Shown: positions 41,734 through 51,833, counted from the stretch's first letter. The stretch is 64,000 bases of DNA from an uncultured Candidatus Melainabacteria bacterium (GCA_934718135.1 CAKUZW010000007.1:37941-101940); one strand, 5' to 3'. Notes: generated from the sequence alone by a model not told the origin. Made by a program: numbers and translations.

Positions 41734-43069
41734 TCGCAACATTTTCAATGTGATAAGTGTGACAAAACATATCAAAAGGCTGTACTGATTTAACGGTACA
41801 GTTCTTTTGTTCTTGCAAGTATTTTAAATCTCTTGCAAGTGTAGCGGGATTACAGCTTACATAAATTATTGTTTTTGATAATCTCACTGCATTATCAAGG
41901 CTTTCTTTCGTGCAACCTTTTCTTGGCGGGTCAAGAATTATTGCATCAAACTTTCTCTTTTCTTTTTGGAAAAAGACAGATGCATCAAGGTTGTGGATTT
42001 CTAAATTGTGGATATTATTCACTTCTGCTGTTTCTCTTGCAAGTTCTACAGATTCTTTATTAGATTCAACACTCACTACTTTTTTACAGATATCCGATAT
42101 GCAAATCCCGAATGATGTAATCCCTGCGTAAGCATCAAGGACAATCGGGTTTTCAAAGTTTGTTTGAATATAATCTTTTACATATTTGAATATATTTTCT
42201 GCACTTTTAGGGTTTATTTGGAAAAATGTGTTTGGTCCGATTCGGAATGTTTTATCTAAAATTCGTTCTTTGACAAAGTTTTTACCTGCTAAACATTCAG
42301 TTTTTTCACCTAAAATTACATTTGTTTTTTTAGAATTAAAGTTTACGCAAACTCCTGCAACTTCATAAAATTCATCAAAAATACATTTTGCAAAATCATT
42401 CAGTCTGTCAAATGATTTTGTTGCATTGACAACCAAAACGACAAGATTTTTGCCTGTTGCTAAAGAACTTCTGATAACAACATGACGCAAATCGCCTGAG
42501 TGTTTCTTTTCTTTATAGCCTGAAATTCCGAAATCAAATGCTTTTTCTCTGATGAATTCAATAATTTTATCGCAAATTTCCGGTTGAATAGGACAATATT
42601 TGATATTTACGATTTCATGAGTTCCCGGTTTGTAATAACCTGCTAAAATTCGTTTTGAATTCTTGGTTTCTGATATCGGGTATTGAATTTTGTGTCTATA
42701 ATTTTTTGTTTGCGGGCTTGGAATCGGGGTTGGAATTTCGATATTCAATTTTCCGATTGATTTCATTGTTTCTTCTACAATTTGTCTTTTTAATTCCAAT
42801 TGATAATCGTAATCAATGAATTGAAGCTGGCATGCTCCACAAACTTTTTGCATAGGGCAAAATGGTTTAACACGATGTGGTGAAGGGGTTATAATTTCGA
42901 TAATTTTTCCATTTGCGAAGTTTTTATTAACTTTTGTAATCTTAATTTTTACTTCATCTTGCGGGCATGCATTGTCTACAAAAACTACAAAACCGTCTAT
43001 TCTTGCAAGTCCTAATCCTAAGTTTGTTATCTTTTCTATTGTTACCGTAAATTCATCATTAATATTCAT
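41717..43069 (-). CDS. rlmD: TrmA/RlmD-family rRNA (uracil-C5)-methyltransferase
   Basis: 450 residues. A TRAM domain at the N-terminus (TVTIEKITNLGLGLARIDGF), Fe4S4 cysteines in CPMQKVCGACQLQFI with a fourth in KYCPIQPEIC, the SAM domain (VLDAYAGITSFGICIS), the DPPRKGCTKE motif and the catalytic cysteine YVSCNPATLARDLKYL. Makes 5-methyluridine in 23S rRNA. RlmD versus RlmCD/RlmC cannot be settled by eye. Tail-to-tail overlap with the preceding gene. Confidence 0.9.
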   Translation of the reverse strand: MNINDEFTVTIEKITNLGLGLARIDGFVVFVDNACPQDEVKIKITKVNKNFANGKIIEIITPSPHRVKPFCPMQKVCGACQLQFIDYDYQLELKRQIVEETMKSIGKLNIEIPTPIPSPQTKNYRHKIQYPISETKNSKRILAGYYKPGTHEIVNIKYCPIQPEICDKIIEFIREKAFDFGISGYKEKKHSGDLRHVVIRSSLATGKNLVVLVVNATKSFDRLNDFAKCIFDEFYEVAGVCVNFNSKKTNVILGEKTECLAGKNFVKERILDKTFRIGPNTFFQINPKSAENIFKYVKDYIQTNFENPIVLDAYAGITSFGICISDICKKVVSVESNKESVELARETAEVNNIHNLEIHNLDASVFFQKEKRKFDAIILDPPRKGCTKESLDNAVRLSKTIIYVSCNPATLARDLKYLQEQKNCTVKSVQPFDMFCHTYHIENVAIISVL

Positions 43070-43168
43070 AGTTTTTATTATACCTTAAATATTCTTTATA
43101 ATTTCACATCTTAATAAACTTATGTTATTATTTAGTATATCTATAAAGACGTAAGGAGAGAATTATTT

Positions 43169-44032
43169 ATGAAAAAGATTATTGTATCGCTGCTTTTGTT
43201 AGTGCCGTTATTAACAGGTTGTACTAATATTGATACTCAGGTTACAATAAATGATGACAGATCGGCTACTGTTGCTACATCTTTGACTTATGAAGGTGAT
43301 TTGTCTGATAAAAATGACACTGTTGCAATGACAATTAATGATAATTTTGAAAAGTTTTTAGATCCTTTATATACGGTTGAAAATGCTTTTGGAAAGAAAT
43401 TATCAACAATTACTGCAACTAAATCAGTTAAAGATTTGAAATATTCTGATTTAGATTTGGCTTCCCTTGGTTTTAAAACAAATTTGCAAAGTGGAAAGTT
43501 TGTCGAAGTTAAGAAAAATTTCTTGATATCTTCTATTAATATTGATGCGACTTATGATTTGAAGAGCCAAGTTTCAAAGGTTAAAAAGTTTGAAAAAGCT
43601 AAAGAGTTTAAAAAATCGGAAGGAATGGATCCTGTTTATTTAAAAGAATATGGCGATTCTTCTGAATATGATGTTGATAATACAAATCGTGAATATGATT
43701 TTGCTCAAAACCTCGATGAATCAACAAAAGAATTTGTTCAAAACAATCTAAAACAACAGGAAAAAGAACAAAAAGAACCGACAATTAACGATATGAAAGT
43801 TTCTTTCAGTGTGAAAGTTCCGTCTTTTGCCTCTTCAAATAATGCGGATTCTGTTGAAGGAAATGTTTATATTTGGAATATTACTCCAAATGCTCCTGCA
43901 GTTATAAAGCTTCAATATGTTCAATATAGCGGTTTTGCGATTGGTGTGTTGTTAATTGCGGGTATACTAATCCTTGTATTAGTTGCAAGAAAAATTAAAA
44001 AGCATGATTCAACAAAACGAATTGATAATTAA
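43169..44032 (+). CDS. Lipoprotein with LppM/DUF3153-like domain and C-terminal membrane anchor
   Basis: 287 residues. Signal peptide with lipobox LLTGC (Cys18 acylated), a beta-rich domain opening TQVTINDDRSATVATSLTYE, ending VYIWNITPNAPAVIKLQYVQ, and a transmembrane helix (FAIGVLLIAGILILVLVARK) plus basic tail. This arrangement resembles LppM/DUF3153 proteins known from cyanobacteria and actinobacteria; role unknown. AAGGAGAG precedes the ATG. A strong terminator follows, so monocistronic. Confidence 0.75.
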   Translation: MKKIIVSLLLLVPLLTGCTNIDTQVTINDDRSATVATSLTYEGDLSDKNDTVAMTINDNFEKFLDPLYTVENAFGKKLSTITATKSVKDLKYSDLDLASLGFKTNLQSGKFVEVKKNFLISSINIDATYDLKSQVSKVKKFEKAKEFKKSEGMDPVYLKEYGDSSEYDVDNTNREYDFAQNLDESTKEFVQNNLKQQEKEQKEPTINDMKVSFSVKVPSFASSNNADSVEGNVYIWNITPNAPAVIKLQYVQYSGFAIGVLLIAGILILVLVARKIKKHDSTKRIDN

Positions 44033-44040
44033 GTAGTTTA

Positions 44041-44077
44041 AAAGGGTGGAGTTGCTTTAGCAACTCCACCCTTTTTT
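44041..44077 (+). terminator. Intrinsic terminator, lipoprotein gene
   Basis: AAAGGGTGGAGTTGC-TTTA-GCAACTCCACCCTTTTTT: a perfect stem with T tail. It may also terminate the opposite pilin-like gene ending at 44089. Confidence 0.92.
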
Positions 44078-44088
44078 AATGAAAAATT

Positions 44089-45000
44089 TTATCTATCGCA
44101 TTTGGTTGATTTTGTCCAATCTATATCAATTCCTGCTTTGCATTTTCGATAATCCATATTTTTATTTCTGATAACCCAAGCTGTGCATGCCAGACCATTC
44201 ATTTGATTTGTTGTGTTATCAAACAAACAATTTGAGTTGAATGAAAAATCATCCCCATAAAATCCCATTGGAAGTATTGTGTTTTCTGAAATATAGAACC
44301 CAAAAACGTCAACTCCAAGTCTGTTAGGGATAGCAGAACCGTTTATATCAACAATAATTTCTCCGCAAAGAGGTCTTGGGCTTCTATCTATAGAAGGAAT
44401 TGTTGCATTACAATGTGTTGAATTTGTTTTGATTAATGCCGAACCTCCATTCAATAGAGCAATATAAGATTGGGAAACCATTGGATTTGCTTCTACAGTG
44501 TTATTTTCTTCGAGAATTTGTGATGAGTTATCATAAAATGAATTTAACTCATTCATGTTAATTTGAGTGTATTCTTCTTTTTCATGAGGATTTGTGTAAT
44601 TTTCATTGCTTGGTTGGATTTGTTGGAAAATTTCTTTTGTCGGGGCTCCGCTTAGTGTTTTGTATTCATTTGTTGAAAAACAACTTTTGGGAGAGTCTCC
44701 GCAATATGATAAAATCTTTAGATTTTTTGATAACTCTTTAGTTATAGCTTCTGCTTTATTTGGACTGGTTTTTACACTTTCCCAGTTTAGCGGGTCAACA
44801 TTCTCGTTTAGTGCAGATGTTTTTGTAAATGCTGCTTGTAATTCGGCTTGAATATCTTTTGCTTTGTTGCAATATTCAAGGGTGTTTCTTTTCATCATTA
44901 AATTTGGTATTGTCAGTGTGAATAAAAATCCGACAACTGTTAATACGATTAGAACTTCGACAAGTGTAAAACCTTTAAAATATTTTTTATTTTGTGTCAT
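44089..45000 (-). CDS. Type IV pilin-like / pseudopilin protein
   Basis: 303 residues with a normal short leader (MTQNKKYFKG) and the prepilin peptidase site G^FTLVEVLIVLTVVGFLFTLT with Glu at +5, followed by a mature domain of about 290 residues with several cysteines (YCGDSPKSCF; CNATIPSIDRSPRPLC) and a final DYRKCKAGIDIDWTKSTKC motif. Unlike the pilin-like genes at 33101 and 57079 its leader has no repeat insertion and uses Gly at -1. Probable minor pilin or surface subunit. Confidence 0.82.
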   Translation of the reverse strand: MTQNKKYFKGFTLVEVLIVLTVVGFLFTLTIPNLMMKRNTLEYCNKAKDIQAELQAAFTKTSALNENVDPLNWESVKTSPNKAEAITKELSKNLKILSYCGDSPKSCFSTNEYKTLSGAPTKEIFQQIQPSNENYTNPHEKEEYTQINMNELNSFYDNSSQILEENNTVEANPMVSQSYIALLNGGSALIKTNSTHCNATIPSIDRSPRPLCGEIIVDINGSAIPNRLGVDVFGFYISENTILPMGFYGDDFSFNSNCLFDNTTNQMNGLACTAWVIRNKNMDYRKCKAGIDIDWTKSTKCDR

Positions 45001-45090
45001 AACCCAAAAATCCTTTAAATGAGATATATTATTTTAAGAATAACATTTTTATTCAAAAAAGTCACTACTTTTGAAAATTTTTGCAATAAA

Positions 45091-45118
45091 AAAGAGCCAT
45101 AATTTCTTATGACTCTTT
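45091..45118 (-). terminator. Intrinsic terminator of the adhesin gene
   Basis: Minus strand AAAGAGTCATAA-GAAA-TTATGGCTCTTT followed by T residues, 24 bases after the adhesin stop. Confidence 0.88.
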
Positions 45119-45141
45119 TTGTTTTTATTTTGTTATTTCAA

Positions 45142-48100
45142 TTATTTAAAATCGTAATAAGTATTTTCATTTGTTGTATTTGGAGTTTTCCCATTGTTTA
45201 CCAAATTCATTTTTTTGTTTGTGTTATTTGTAACATTGATATTTCCATTGCCAGAATATGTATCTTTTACTCTTGCGTTACCTGTGAATTCGGCATTGAT
45301 ATCTCCGTTATTTGAAATAATATATCTAACATCAGCTTTTTTATATTGTTTGTCTTGTGCTTTAAGATTTATATCTCCAAGAGCTTGATAATCAGATTTG
45401 TATGCATAATTTGTATCGTTAACTGTTAATGCATTATCTTTAGTTCCGATTGTTCCGCTTGATACAAGAGAAAGTCCTTTTGCTTCAATGTTAGCTTTTG
45501 TTTTATCTGTTGAATCATTTAGGATTGAACCTGTATTTCCGTCTAAATCCTTGTCCGCTAGTAACAAAACTCTACCTGATGCGTAAATGTGGTCGATATT
45601 CATATCTGAACCGTAACTTGCCATATTGATTGCATAATCTCCTCCTGTTTTCTTAGAATCAAGAGTGTGAGCATTGATTAGACCGTTAACCTCAACATTG
45701 ATTGATTTTGAAGTGTCTACTTGGTTTTTGTTTGGTCCGTAAGTGTAACCGTTTCTGCTAGAACCTGTTTCTACACCGATTTTTCCGTTATTTACATTGA
45801 TTGTTAAATCGCCGTCTGTACGGATTAGGGTGTTTTTAGAACCTTCATTTAGTAATGATCCGTTTTCAATATTGATATTAACATCATTGTAGGCATTTAG
45901 GTTTGCATTATCTTCTGCAGTTCTTTCTTGACCAGGTTTGCCAAGGTAAACGTGAGAGTCTTTGTTTCCGATATTGATATCGTTTGCAACTACTGCCCCT
46001 CGAACTTTAATGCCGTGGATTCCGTAGTTTTCCATATTAACATCTCCTTGGGTGTTGATTAAACCATTTTCTCCAATTACAATCCCGCCACTTTTTCTTG
46101 TACTTTTAATGTTAATATCGTTTCCTTCAAGTGTGTTGATATGTCCGTCTAGAGTTGCTGCAGCTCCGCTTGAATTAGTAATATTGATATCATCGTTGCG
46201 GTTAATAATTTGTGAGTCTTTTGTTGTATTTAATTTACCTGCGGTGTTTTCAATATTTAATGTGCCATTTTCATTTAGAAGTGTTCCACCAATTGTCATT
46301 CCTTTGATGTTGTTATTTCTAAGAGTTGTTTTTCCGTTGTTTTTGATAATTGCATCATTTCCAAGTGCGAAGTTTCCGCCTCTGTTTGAAATCATCAATT
46401 CACCTTTGTTTTGAACAAGTCCGTTAACTTGTAAGTCTCCTTTGGTATTAAATATTGTTGTATTTGAATTGTTTTTAACTTCTCCATCCAAAGTCATGCC
46501 ATTTTTGCCTGTGTTTTGGATGTAAAGTTCATCGTTATTATTTAACAATTGACCTTCTTTGGTTAAGTGTAAACCATTACTTTGTTTAGCACTTGTGATA
46601 TTCATTTTTCCGTTTTTGTTTTCAACTTTTCCGCTGATAACCATATCGCCATTCCAGTTTGAAATTGCTGTCGAACCGTTGTTTTCAACAAATCCTTGGA
46701 TATTCATTCCGCCGGCTCCGGTATTTGCAATTTTTAAATCTCCATCGTTAGAAATCATTGCATTTCCACCAACAGTTAAACTGTTTCCGTTGTTTACAAT
46801 TTCAAGTTTTCCGTTTTTATTTTGGATTTGAGCATTTGTAACAAGGTCCCCTGCTTTGTTTGTGATATTAGCAATTCCGTTGTTTATAATTGTTGCATCA
46901 ATTCTTGCTCCTTGAGCACCTGAGTTACTAAAAGTTGTCATGCCTTGTTTGTTTTCAATAACGGTTTTTTCGTCTAAGTTCATTTGATTTCCGCTATTTG
47001 CGATATTAATTCTTCCGTTAGACATAGAGATTGCAGCACCTTTTGTGTTTAAATCTCCGTTTTTATTAATGATTGAAATATTTTTGTTTTCGCCTGCAAT
47101 TGAAACGATATTACCAGCAATATCCATTCCTTTTCCTGTGTTATACAATGTTACGTTTGCGTTTTGGGCGAAAATGCCTTTATCATCTTCTTTATTGTTA
47201 ATATTTAAGAAATCTCCGGAATTTTTAACAACAAGTTTGTTACCTGTTTGAACAATAAGCCCGTTGATATTCAAATCTCCTGCTTGGTTGTCAATCAAAG
47301 TATCACCGGCATTCATTATTGTACCGTTATGATTTAGACCTCCATTACCTGTGTTGGTAATTGTTGTAGTTGTAGAGTTTCCGATACCACCTGTTTCGTT
47401 GATATTCAATGCGTTGCCATTATTTAGAACTTCAAGTTTTCCTTTAGAATTTTGAACAACTCCATTGATATTCATATCGCCTTTTGTGTTCCAAATTTTT
47501 GTGGTGCTTGAATTTGTTACTCTACCGTCAATTGTTAGTCCGTTTTTACCGGAATTGATAATTTTTAAATCTCCGTTATTTGAGATTTTTGCGTCTTTTG
47601 TAATTAGCATGTTTGAACTTGCGTTAGACAAGTTCATTTTGCCTTCTTTGTTTTCGATTGTTCCACCGATAACGAAATCTCCATTCCAGTTTGTTAAAGC
47701 GGTTGAACCACTGTTTTTAACTGTTCCGTTCATTGTGAAACCGTCTTTACCGGTGTTATTGATTTTAATTTTATTGTTGTTTGAAATAGTTGCATCTTTC
47801 CCAATTTCAACGCCTGAGCCATTTCCAACGATTGTCAACATTCCGTCTTGGTTTTGAATGTTGCCGTTGATTACGGTTTTTCCTGCGTTACTAGAAATCA
47901 ATGTCAATCCGTTATTAGAAACGTTTCCATTAATAACTTGTCCGCCGTCACCTTTATTGGTAATTCTAAGGTCTCCTGAGTTTGAAATATTTGAATCTTT
48001 AGTTAAATTCAATTGACCTTTATTATTGTTGATTGCAAGTCTGCCATTATTATTTGTAATTGTTCCTGAAATATTTGTTCCTGCTTGACGGTCAACGATT

Positions 48101-48957
48101 TGAAGATTACCGTTAGCATTTTGAACTTTTCCGCTAATATTTAGGTTTTGTGTTCCGTTATTTTGGATAGAAATATTACCTTTTCCATTGTTTTTAACTA
48201 AACCTGTAATGTCAATGCCACCATTATTAACAGTTGTTTTAATTACAATGTTTCCGTTTTCAACTTTCATAGAGTCTGCAGGTTTTATGTTGCCTGTGTT
48301 TACGATTGTGTTAAAAACTAAATCAGCAGCTTTGTTTGAAGTTAAAACGCCTTGATTTGTTAAACCTGAAATTAAAGCTCCGTTATTTCCGATTGCAACG
48401 TCTTTTGCTATAACGTTAATATTATTTGTAGCAAACACTTTACCGTCAATTTTTACATCTGCGGTACCTTGTTGCATTTTATTCAAATCGCCTTTGTATT
48501 TGTTATTTACATAAGCGTTATAAGAAGATTGTGTTGGAGTGTAAATTGAAAGAGAACCAACGTTCAAAACCCCGCTTTCTCCGACAATCATGCCATTTGG
48601 AGAAATAAATACTGCGTTTCCGTTATAGAATTTGCCATCTCTTACGGTGTTAACTAAACCATTGATGTTGATTGTGTTATCAACAAGGTTAACAAACTGA
48701 GATACATTATCTTTTCCGTATTTGAAAATTAAATTCGCAACATCTCCCTTGCTTAGTGTAAAGTTTTCATATTTTCTAAAACCTGTGCCGCCTTGTATTA
48801 AAGATGGATTAATATTATAAATCCCGTTATTTCCTGTTACGCCCGAAATGTTTGATGCTAAAGCCGAAGTTATTATTGATTGTTGAGTTAAAAAACTTAA
48901 AACTAAAGCTGCAGCAATCACTTTTCTTGTTTTATTATTTGATTTCATAAAACACAT
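45142..48957 (-). CDS. Filamentous haemagglutinin-type (TpsA) adhesin with beta-helix repeats
   Basis: 1271 residues. A long signal peptide (VIAAALVLSFLTQQSIITSA) is followed by the two-partner-secretion domain: GIYNINPSLIQGGTGFRKYE, FTLSKGDVANLIF, VFISPNGMIVGESGVLNVG. From about residue 200 to 1080 comes a regular right-handed beta-helix of Asn/Gly-rich coils with recurring N-G-x-[VI]-x-N, ISNNGDLKI and GDxxINGxVQN units, about 65 residues per triple coil. The C-terminus has no autotransporter barrel, LPxTG or other anchor. No TpsB transporter gene is in the window. ATG 48957 or 48948 (MKSNNKTRK) could be the start. Surface adhesin by inference. Confidence 0.82.
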   Translation of the reverse strand: MCFMKSNNKTRKVIAAALVLSFLTQQSIITSALASNISGVTGNNGIYNINPSLIQGGTGFRKYENFTLSKGDVANLIFKYGKDNVSQFVNLVDNTININGLVNTVRDGKFYNGNAVFISPNGMIVGESGVLNVGSLSIYTPTQSSYNAYVNNKYKGDLNKMQQGTADVKIDGKVFATNNINVIAKDVAIGNNGALISGLTNQGVLTSNKAADLVFNTIVNTGNIKPADSMKVENGNIVIKTTVNNGGIDITGLVKNNGKGNISIQNNGTQNLNISGKVQNANGNLQIVDRQAGTNISGTITNNNGRLAINNNKGQLNLTKDSNISNSGDLRITNKGDGGQVINGNVSNNGLTLISSNAGKTVINGNIQNQDGMLTIVGNGSGVEIGKDATISNNNKIKINNTGKDGFTMNGTVKNSGSTALTNWNGDFVIGGTIENKEGKMNLSNASSNMLITKDAKISNNGDLKIINSGKNGLTIDGRVTNSSTTKIWNTKGDMNINGVVQNSKGKLEVLNNGNALNINETGGIGNSTTTTITNTGNGGLNHNGTIMNAGDTLIDNQAGDLNINGLIVQTGNKLVVKNSGDFLNINNKEDDKGIFAQNANVTLYNTGKGMDIAGNIVSIAGENKNISIINKNGDLNTKGAAISMSNGRINIANSGNQMNLDEKTVIENKQGMTTFSNSGAQGARIDATIINNGIANITNKAGDLVTNAQIQNKNGKLEIVNNGNSLTVGGNAMISNDGDLKIANTGAGGMNIQGFVENNGSTAISNWNGDMVISGKVENKNGKMNITSAKQSNGLHLTKEGQLLNNNDELYIQNTGKNGMTLDGEVKNNSNTTIFNTKGDLQVNGLVQNKGELMISNRGGNFALGNDAIIKNNGKTTLRNNNIKGMTIGGTLLNENGTLNIENTAGKLNTTKDSQIINRNDDINITNSSGAAATLDGHINTLEGNDINIKSTRKSGGIVIGENGLINTQGDVNMENYGIHGIKVRGAVVANDINIGNKDSHVYLGKPGQERTAEDNANLNAYNDVNINIENGSLLNEGSKNTLIRTDGDLTINVNNGKIGVETGSSRNGYTYGPNKNQVDTSKSINVEVNGLINAHTLDSKKTGGDYAINMASYGSDMNIDHIYASGRVLLLADKDLDGNTGSILNDSTDKTKANIEAKGLSLVSSGTIGTKDNALTVNDTNYAYKSDYQALGDINLKAQDKQYKKADVRYIISNNGDINAEFTGNARVKDTYSGNGNINVTNNTNKKMNLVNNGKTPNTTNENTYYDFK

Positions 48958-49072
48958 TCCCTTTCCTTATATTACTTTTTAAAATATATCTTTAACATAT
49001 CTAAAATCAAACATGAAATTTTTTGACTTTTTATTGCAAAATATTAAGATTTTTAACTATAAACAAAAACAA

Positions 49073-49100
49073 GCGGCAAATGATATTCATCATTTGCCGC
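49073..49100 (-). terminator. Intrinsic terminator of hup
   Basis: GCGGCAAATGAT-GAAT-ATCATTTGCCGC on the minus strand, a perfect 12-bp stem followed by TTGTTTTTGTTT. Confidence 0.88.
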
Positions 49101-49131
49101 TCAAATTTAAAAATAACTATTTTAACAAAAA

Positions 49132-49410
49132 CTATTTTCCGTTAACAACAGTTTTGAATTTTTTACCAGCTGAGAAAGCAGGAACTGTTTTAGCAGGGAT
49201 TTTCAATTCTTTACCAGTTTGAGGGTTTCTACCAGTTCTAGCAGCTCTCTTACGAGGTTCGAATGTACCAAATCCTACTAATGTAACTTTTTTACCTTTA
49301 GCAACTGTTTTTTGGATAGTATCAATCAATGAAGATAATACTTCAGCAGCTTCTTTTTGTGTAACGTTAGCTTTTTTAGAAATTTCTTGTACTAATTCTT
49401 CTTTGTTCAT
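49132..49410 (-). CDS. hup: HU-type histone-like DNA-binding protein
   Basis: 92 residues of the HU/IHF family: MNKEELVQEISKKANVTQKE, GKKVTLVGFGTFEPRKRAAR, TGRNPQTGKELKIPAKTVP with the DNA-intercalating Pro in RNPQTG, and FSAGKKFKTVVN. A nucleoid-organising dimer. AAGGAG lies before the ATG. The 215 bases upstream to the glycosyltransferase contain no further gene that I can see. Confidence 0.96.
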   Translation of the reverse strand: MNKEELVQEISKKANVTQKEAAEVLSSLIDTIQKTVAKGKKVTLVGFGTFEPRKRAARTGRNPQTGKELKIPAKTVPAFSAGKKFKTVVNGK

Positions 49411-49625
49411 AATAAAACTCCTTCTTCTTGTCTACAAAACTTATTATATAAAAAATTTCTCTCAATGCAAGTATTTTAAAGAATTTTAACACATATTTAC
49501 ATAAAAAACCTCCTATTAGTGGAGATTGAGAGATTAATTGTATCAATATGTTTATATTAAAGGACTGATTGATAATTTTTTGATAAGATAATAATTGAAT
49601 GAATGTTTTTTACAGGAAGTAGGGA

Positions 49626-50993
49626 ATGAAAGAAAGAATTCTGTTATTTATCATAGTTTTGGGGCTTACGGCATTTATTTATATATTCCAAAGTTATACG
49701 GTTTGGGGATTAGCGTTATTAATTTCGTTGATGGCTGTTTATGCTTTATTTACAAATATTGCGTATAAAATCAAAACGAGAAATGCTCAAAAATGTCCTC
49801 TACAAAGAAATGAGAACTTTAAACCTTTTGTTAGCATTATGATTCCGGCACACAACGAAGAGTCAGTAATCGGTAATACTATAAAAACCGTTTTAAATCT
49901 GGATTATCCAAATTTTGAGGTAATTGCAATTGATGACAGAAGTACTGATAACACCGCATCTGTTATTATGGATTTAGAAAAACAATATCCTAATAAAGTT
50001 AAGGCATTTATTAGAGATAAAAATGCTTTCCCTGGGAAATCTGCGGTTTTGAATGATGCTTTAACAATCGCAAAAGGCGAAGCTATCTTAGTATTTGATG
50101 CTGACGCTACAATGGAGCCGAATTTCTTGACTAATCTTGTTTATGAACTTGAACCAAAAGATGTTGGGGCGGTTCAGGCAAGAAAAGTAATTAGAAACAA
50201 AGGAATTAATCTTCTTACTCGCTGTCAAAACAATGAAATGACAATGGATACCCACTTCCAAGTAGGAAGAGACTCTGTTAAAGGTGCTGTAGAATTAAGA
50301 GGAAACGGTGAACTTATAAAAAGAACCGCTTTAGAAGATATTGGCGGATGGAATAATTACACAATCACTGATGACCTTGACATGTCAACAAGACTTCATA
50401 TCAAAGGTTGGGACGTTAGATTTTGTTCTGATACTATTGTTTATGAAGAAGGAATTATGTATTTATTCCCTCTCTACAGGCAAAGAAGAAGATGGCTTGA
50501 AGGAACAATCCGAAGATATCTTGAATATTTTTGGGATATTTTAACTTCAAAAAAAATGTCTATGAGAGTTAGACTCGATATGATTGCATATATTTCTGAA
50601 TTCATCATGCCGGCATGGTTCATTATAGAAATTGGAATTTTGTTGGTAAAAATTATCGTGAAAGATGCACCACCGCATATTTTGATGTCTTCTCTTATTA
50701 TGGGTGTTATTATCGGTCTTGGTTTTATGATTGCTTGCCGATACAGTTTGAGAAGATATGACAACCTTTCAAGGCGTGATGCTTTTTATCAAGCAATCGA
50801 AACCTCAATATATTTGTTATTAATTTGGTTCCCGCTTGTTCTATTTATTGGTTTTAAGATTTTATTCTTGAAAAAAGACATGAACTGGGGAAAAACCGCA
50901 CATGGCTTAATTCAGCATGAGCATGCAATTCAAAAAGCTAAAGAAAAAATTAGACAAGCAAAAGAAGAATTAAAAAAATTATTAAAGAAATAG
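49626..50993 (+). CDS. Processive family-2 glycosyltransferase (polysaccharide synthase type)
   Basis: 455 residues. Two N-terminal helices (residues 4-45), then a GT-A domain: VSIMIPAHNEESVIGNTIKT, AIDDRSTDNTASV, LVFDADATMEPN (DxD), TDDLDMSTRL and the processivity motif QRRRWLEG, followed by about three C-terminal helices and a coiled, Lys/Glu-rich tail. This resembles PgaC, hyaluronan and cellulose synthases; the sugar is unknown. It lies 12 bases upstream of apt, a pairing without obvious meaning. Confidence 0.85.
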   Translation: MKERILLFIIVLGLTAFIYIFQSYTVWGLALLISLMAVYALFTNIAYKIKTRNAQKCPLQRNENFKPFVSIMIPAHNEESVIGNTIKTVLNLDYPNFEVIAIDDRSTDNTASVIMDLEKQYPNKVKAFIRDKNAFPGKSAVLNDALTIAKGEAILVFDADATMEPNFLTNLVYELEPKDVGAVQARKVIRNKGINLLTRCQNNEMTMDTHFQVGRDSVKGAVELRGNGELIKRTALEDIGGWNNYTITDDLDMSTRLHIKGWDVRFCSDTIVYEEGIMYLFPLYRQRRRWLEGTIRRYLEYFWDILTSKKMSMRVRLDMIAYISEFIMPAWFIIEIGILLVKIIVKDAPPHILMSSLIMGVIIGLGFMIACRYSLRRYDNLSRRDAFYQAIETSIYLLLIWFPLVLFIGFKILFLKKDMNWGKTAHGLIQHEHAIQKAKEKIRQAKEELKKLLKK

Positions 50994-51005
50994 GAGAAAA
51001 TATAA

Positions 51006-51539
51006 ATGGCAACATTAACAATTGAAGATGTAAAAGAAAAAATTAGAGCAGTTCCAAATTTTCCAAAAGAAGGAATTATTTTTAGAGATATCACAACTGG
51101 GTTGAAAGACGCTCAAACATTGCAAGTTATGATTGATTACCTTTGCGATCAATACAAAGATTGTAAAATTGATTATATTGCAGGAATTGAAAGTCGTGGA
51201 TTTATATTTGGTATGCCAATGGCGTATAAACTTGACTGCGGATTTATTCCTGTTAGAAAACCAAATAAATTACCTGCTGAAACTATTAAAGAAAGTTACG
51301 ATTTAGAATATGGTTCTGATTCAATTGAAATTCACGCAGATGCAATTGAAAAAGGTGCAAATGTTTTGGTTGTAGATGATTTACTGGCTACAGGCGGAAC
51401 AGCTAAAGCAGCTTGTAATCTTGTTAGAAAAGCAGGAGGAAATTTAGTTGGGGCAGCATTCTTAATTGAATTAGAAGCTCTAAACGGTAGAGAAAAATTA
51501 AGCGATTGCGGAAAAGTAATTTCTATGTTAAAATACTAA
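51006..51539 (+). CDS. apt: Adenine phosphoribosyltransferase
   Basis: 177 residues. Salvages adenine to AMP with PRPP. Family markers: IRAVPNFPKEGIIFRDITTG, DYIAGIESRGFIFG, GFIPVRKPNKLPAETI and the PRPP loop VLVVDDLLATGGTAKAAC. AGGAGA precedes the ATG; follows the glycosyltransferase closely and is probably co-transcribed with it and the small secreted protein. Confidence 0.96.
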   Translation: MATLTIEDVKEKIRAVPNFPKEGIIFRDITTGLKDAQTLQVMIDYLCDQYKDCKIDYIAGIESRGFIFGMPMAYKLDCGFIPVRKPNKLPAETIKESYDLEYGSDSIEIHADAIEKGANVLVVDDLLATGGTAKAACNLVRKAGGNLVGAAFLIELEALNGREKLSDCGKVISMLKY

Positions 51540-51565
51540 TATAGTAATAGATTAGGAGATATGAA

Positions 51566-51811
51566 ATGAAAAAATTTGCAGTTCTTTTAGCATTATTATT
51601 GATACAGGCACCAATTATGGCAGGTGCTGCTACAACTAATGCAAATTATAATTACAATAAAAAGCCTGTTCAACAAAAACCTGCGGTAAAACAACCGGTG
51701 AAACAAACAGTTAAACAAAATCAAAACAATGACAATGATTATTTGTTAAAATATAACATTAATGATTTGGAAGCTGCTCCATGGTTGAACGGCGGAAAAA
51801 GAAAAATCTAA
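51566..51811 (+). CDS. Small secreted Lys/Gln/Asn-rich protein
   Basis: 81 residues with a signal peptide (MKKFAVLLALLLIQAPIMAGA), then a disordered tail with PVKQ-type repeats (PAVKQPVKQTVKQNQ) and a conserved-looking end (YLLKYNINDLEAAPWLNGGK). Family unknown. It is last before a terminator; AGGAGA lies before the ATG. Confidence 0.65.
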   Translation: MKKFAVLLALLLIQAPIMAGAATTNANYNYNKKPVQQKPAVKQPVKQTVKQNQNNDNDYLLKYNINDLEAAPWLNGGKRKI

Positions 51812-51833
51812 AGATTTGATAGTCAGATTTAAA

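Noticed and set aside
45194..47857. Several long open frames on the plus strand
   Set aside because: Antisense shadows of the Asn/Gly-rich adhesin repeats; hydrophobic and without homology patterns or ribosome sites.
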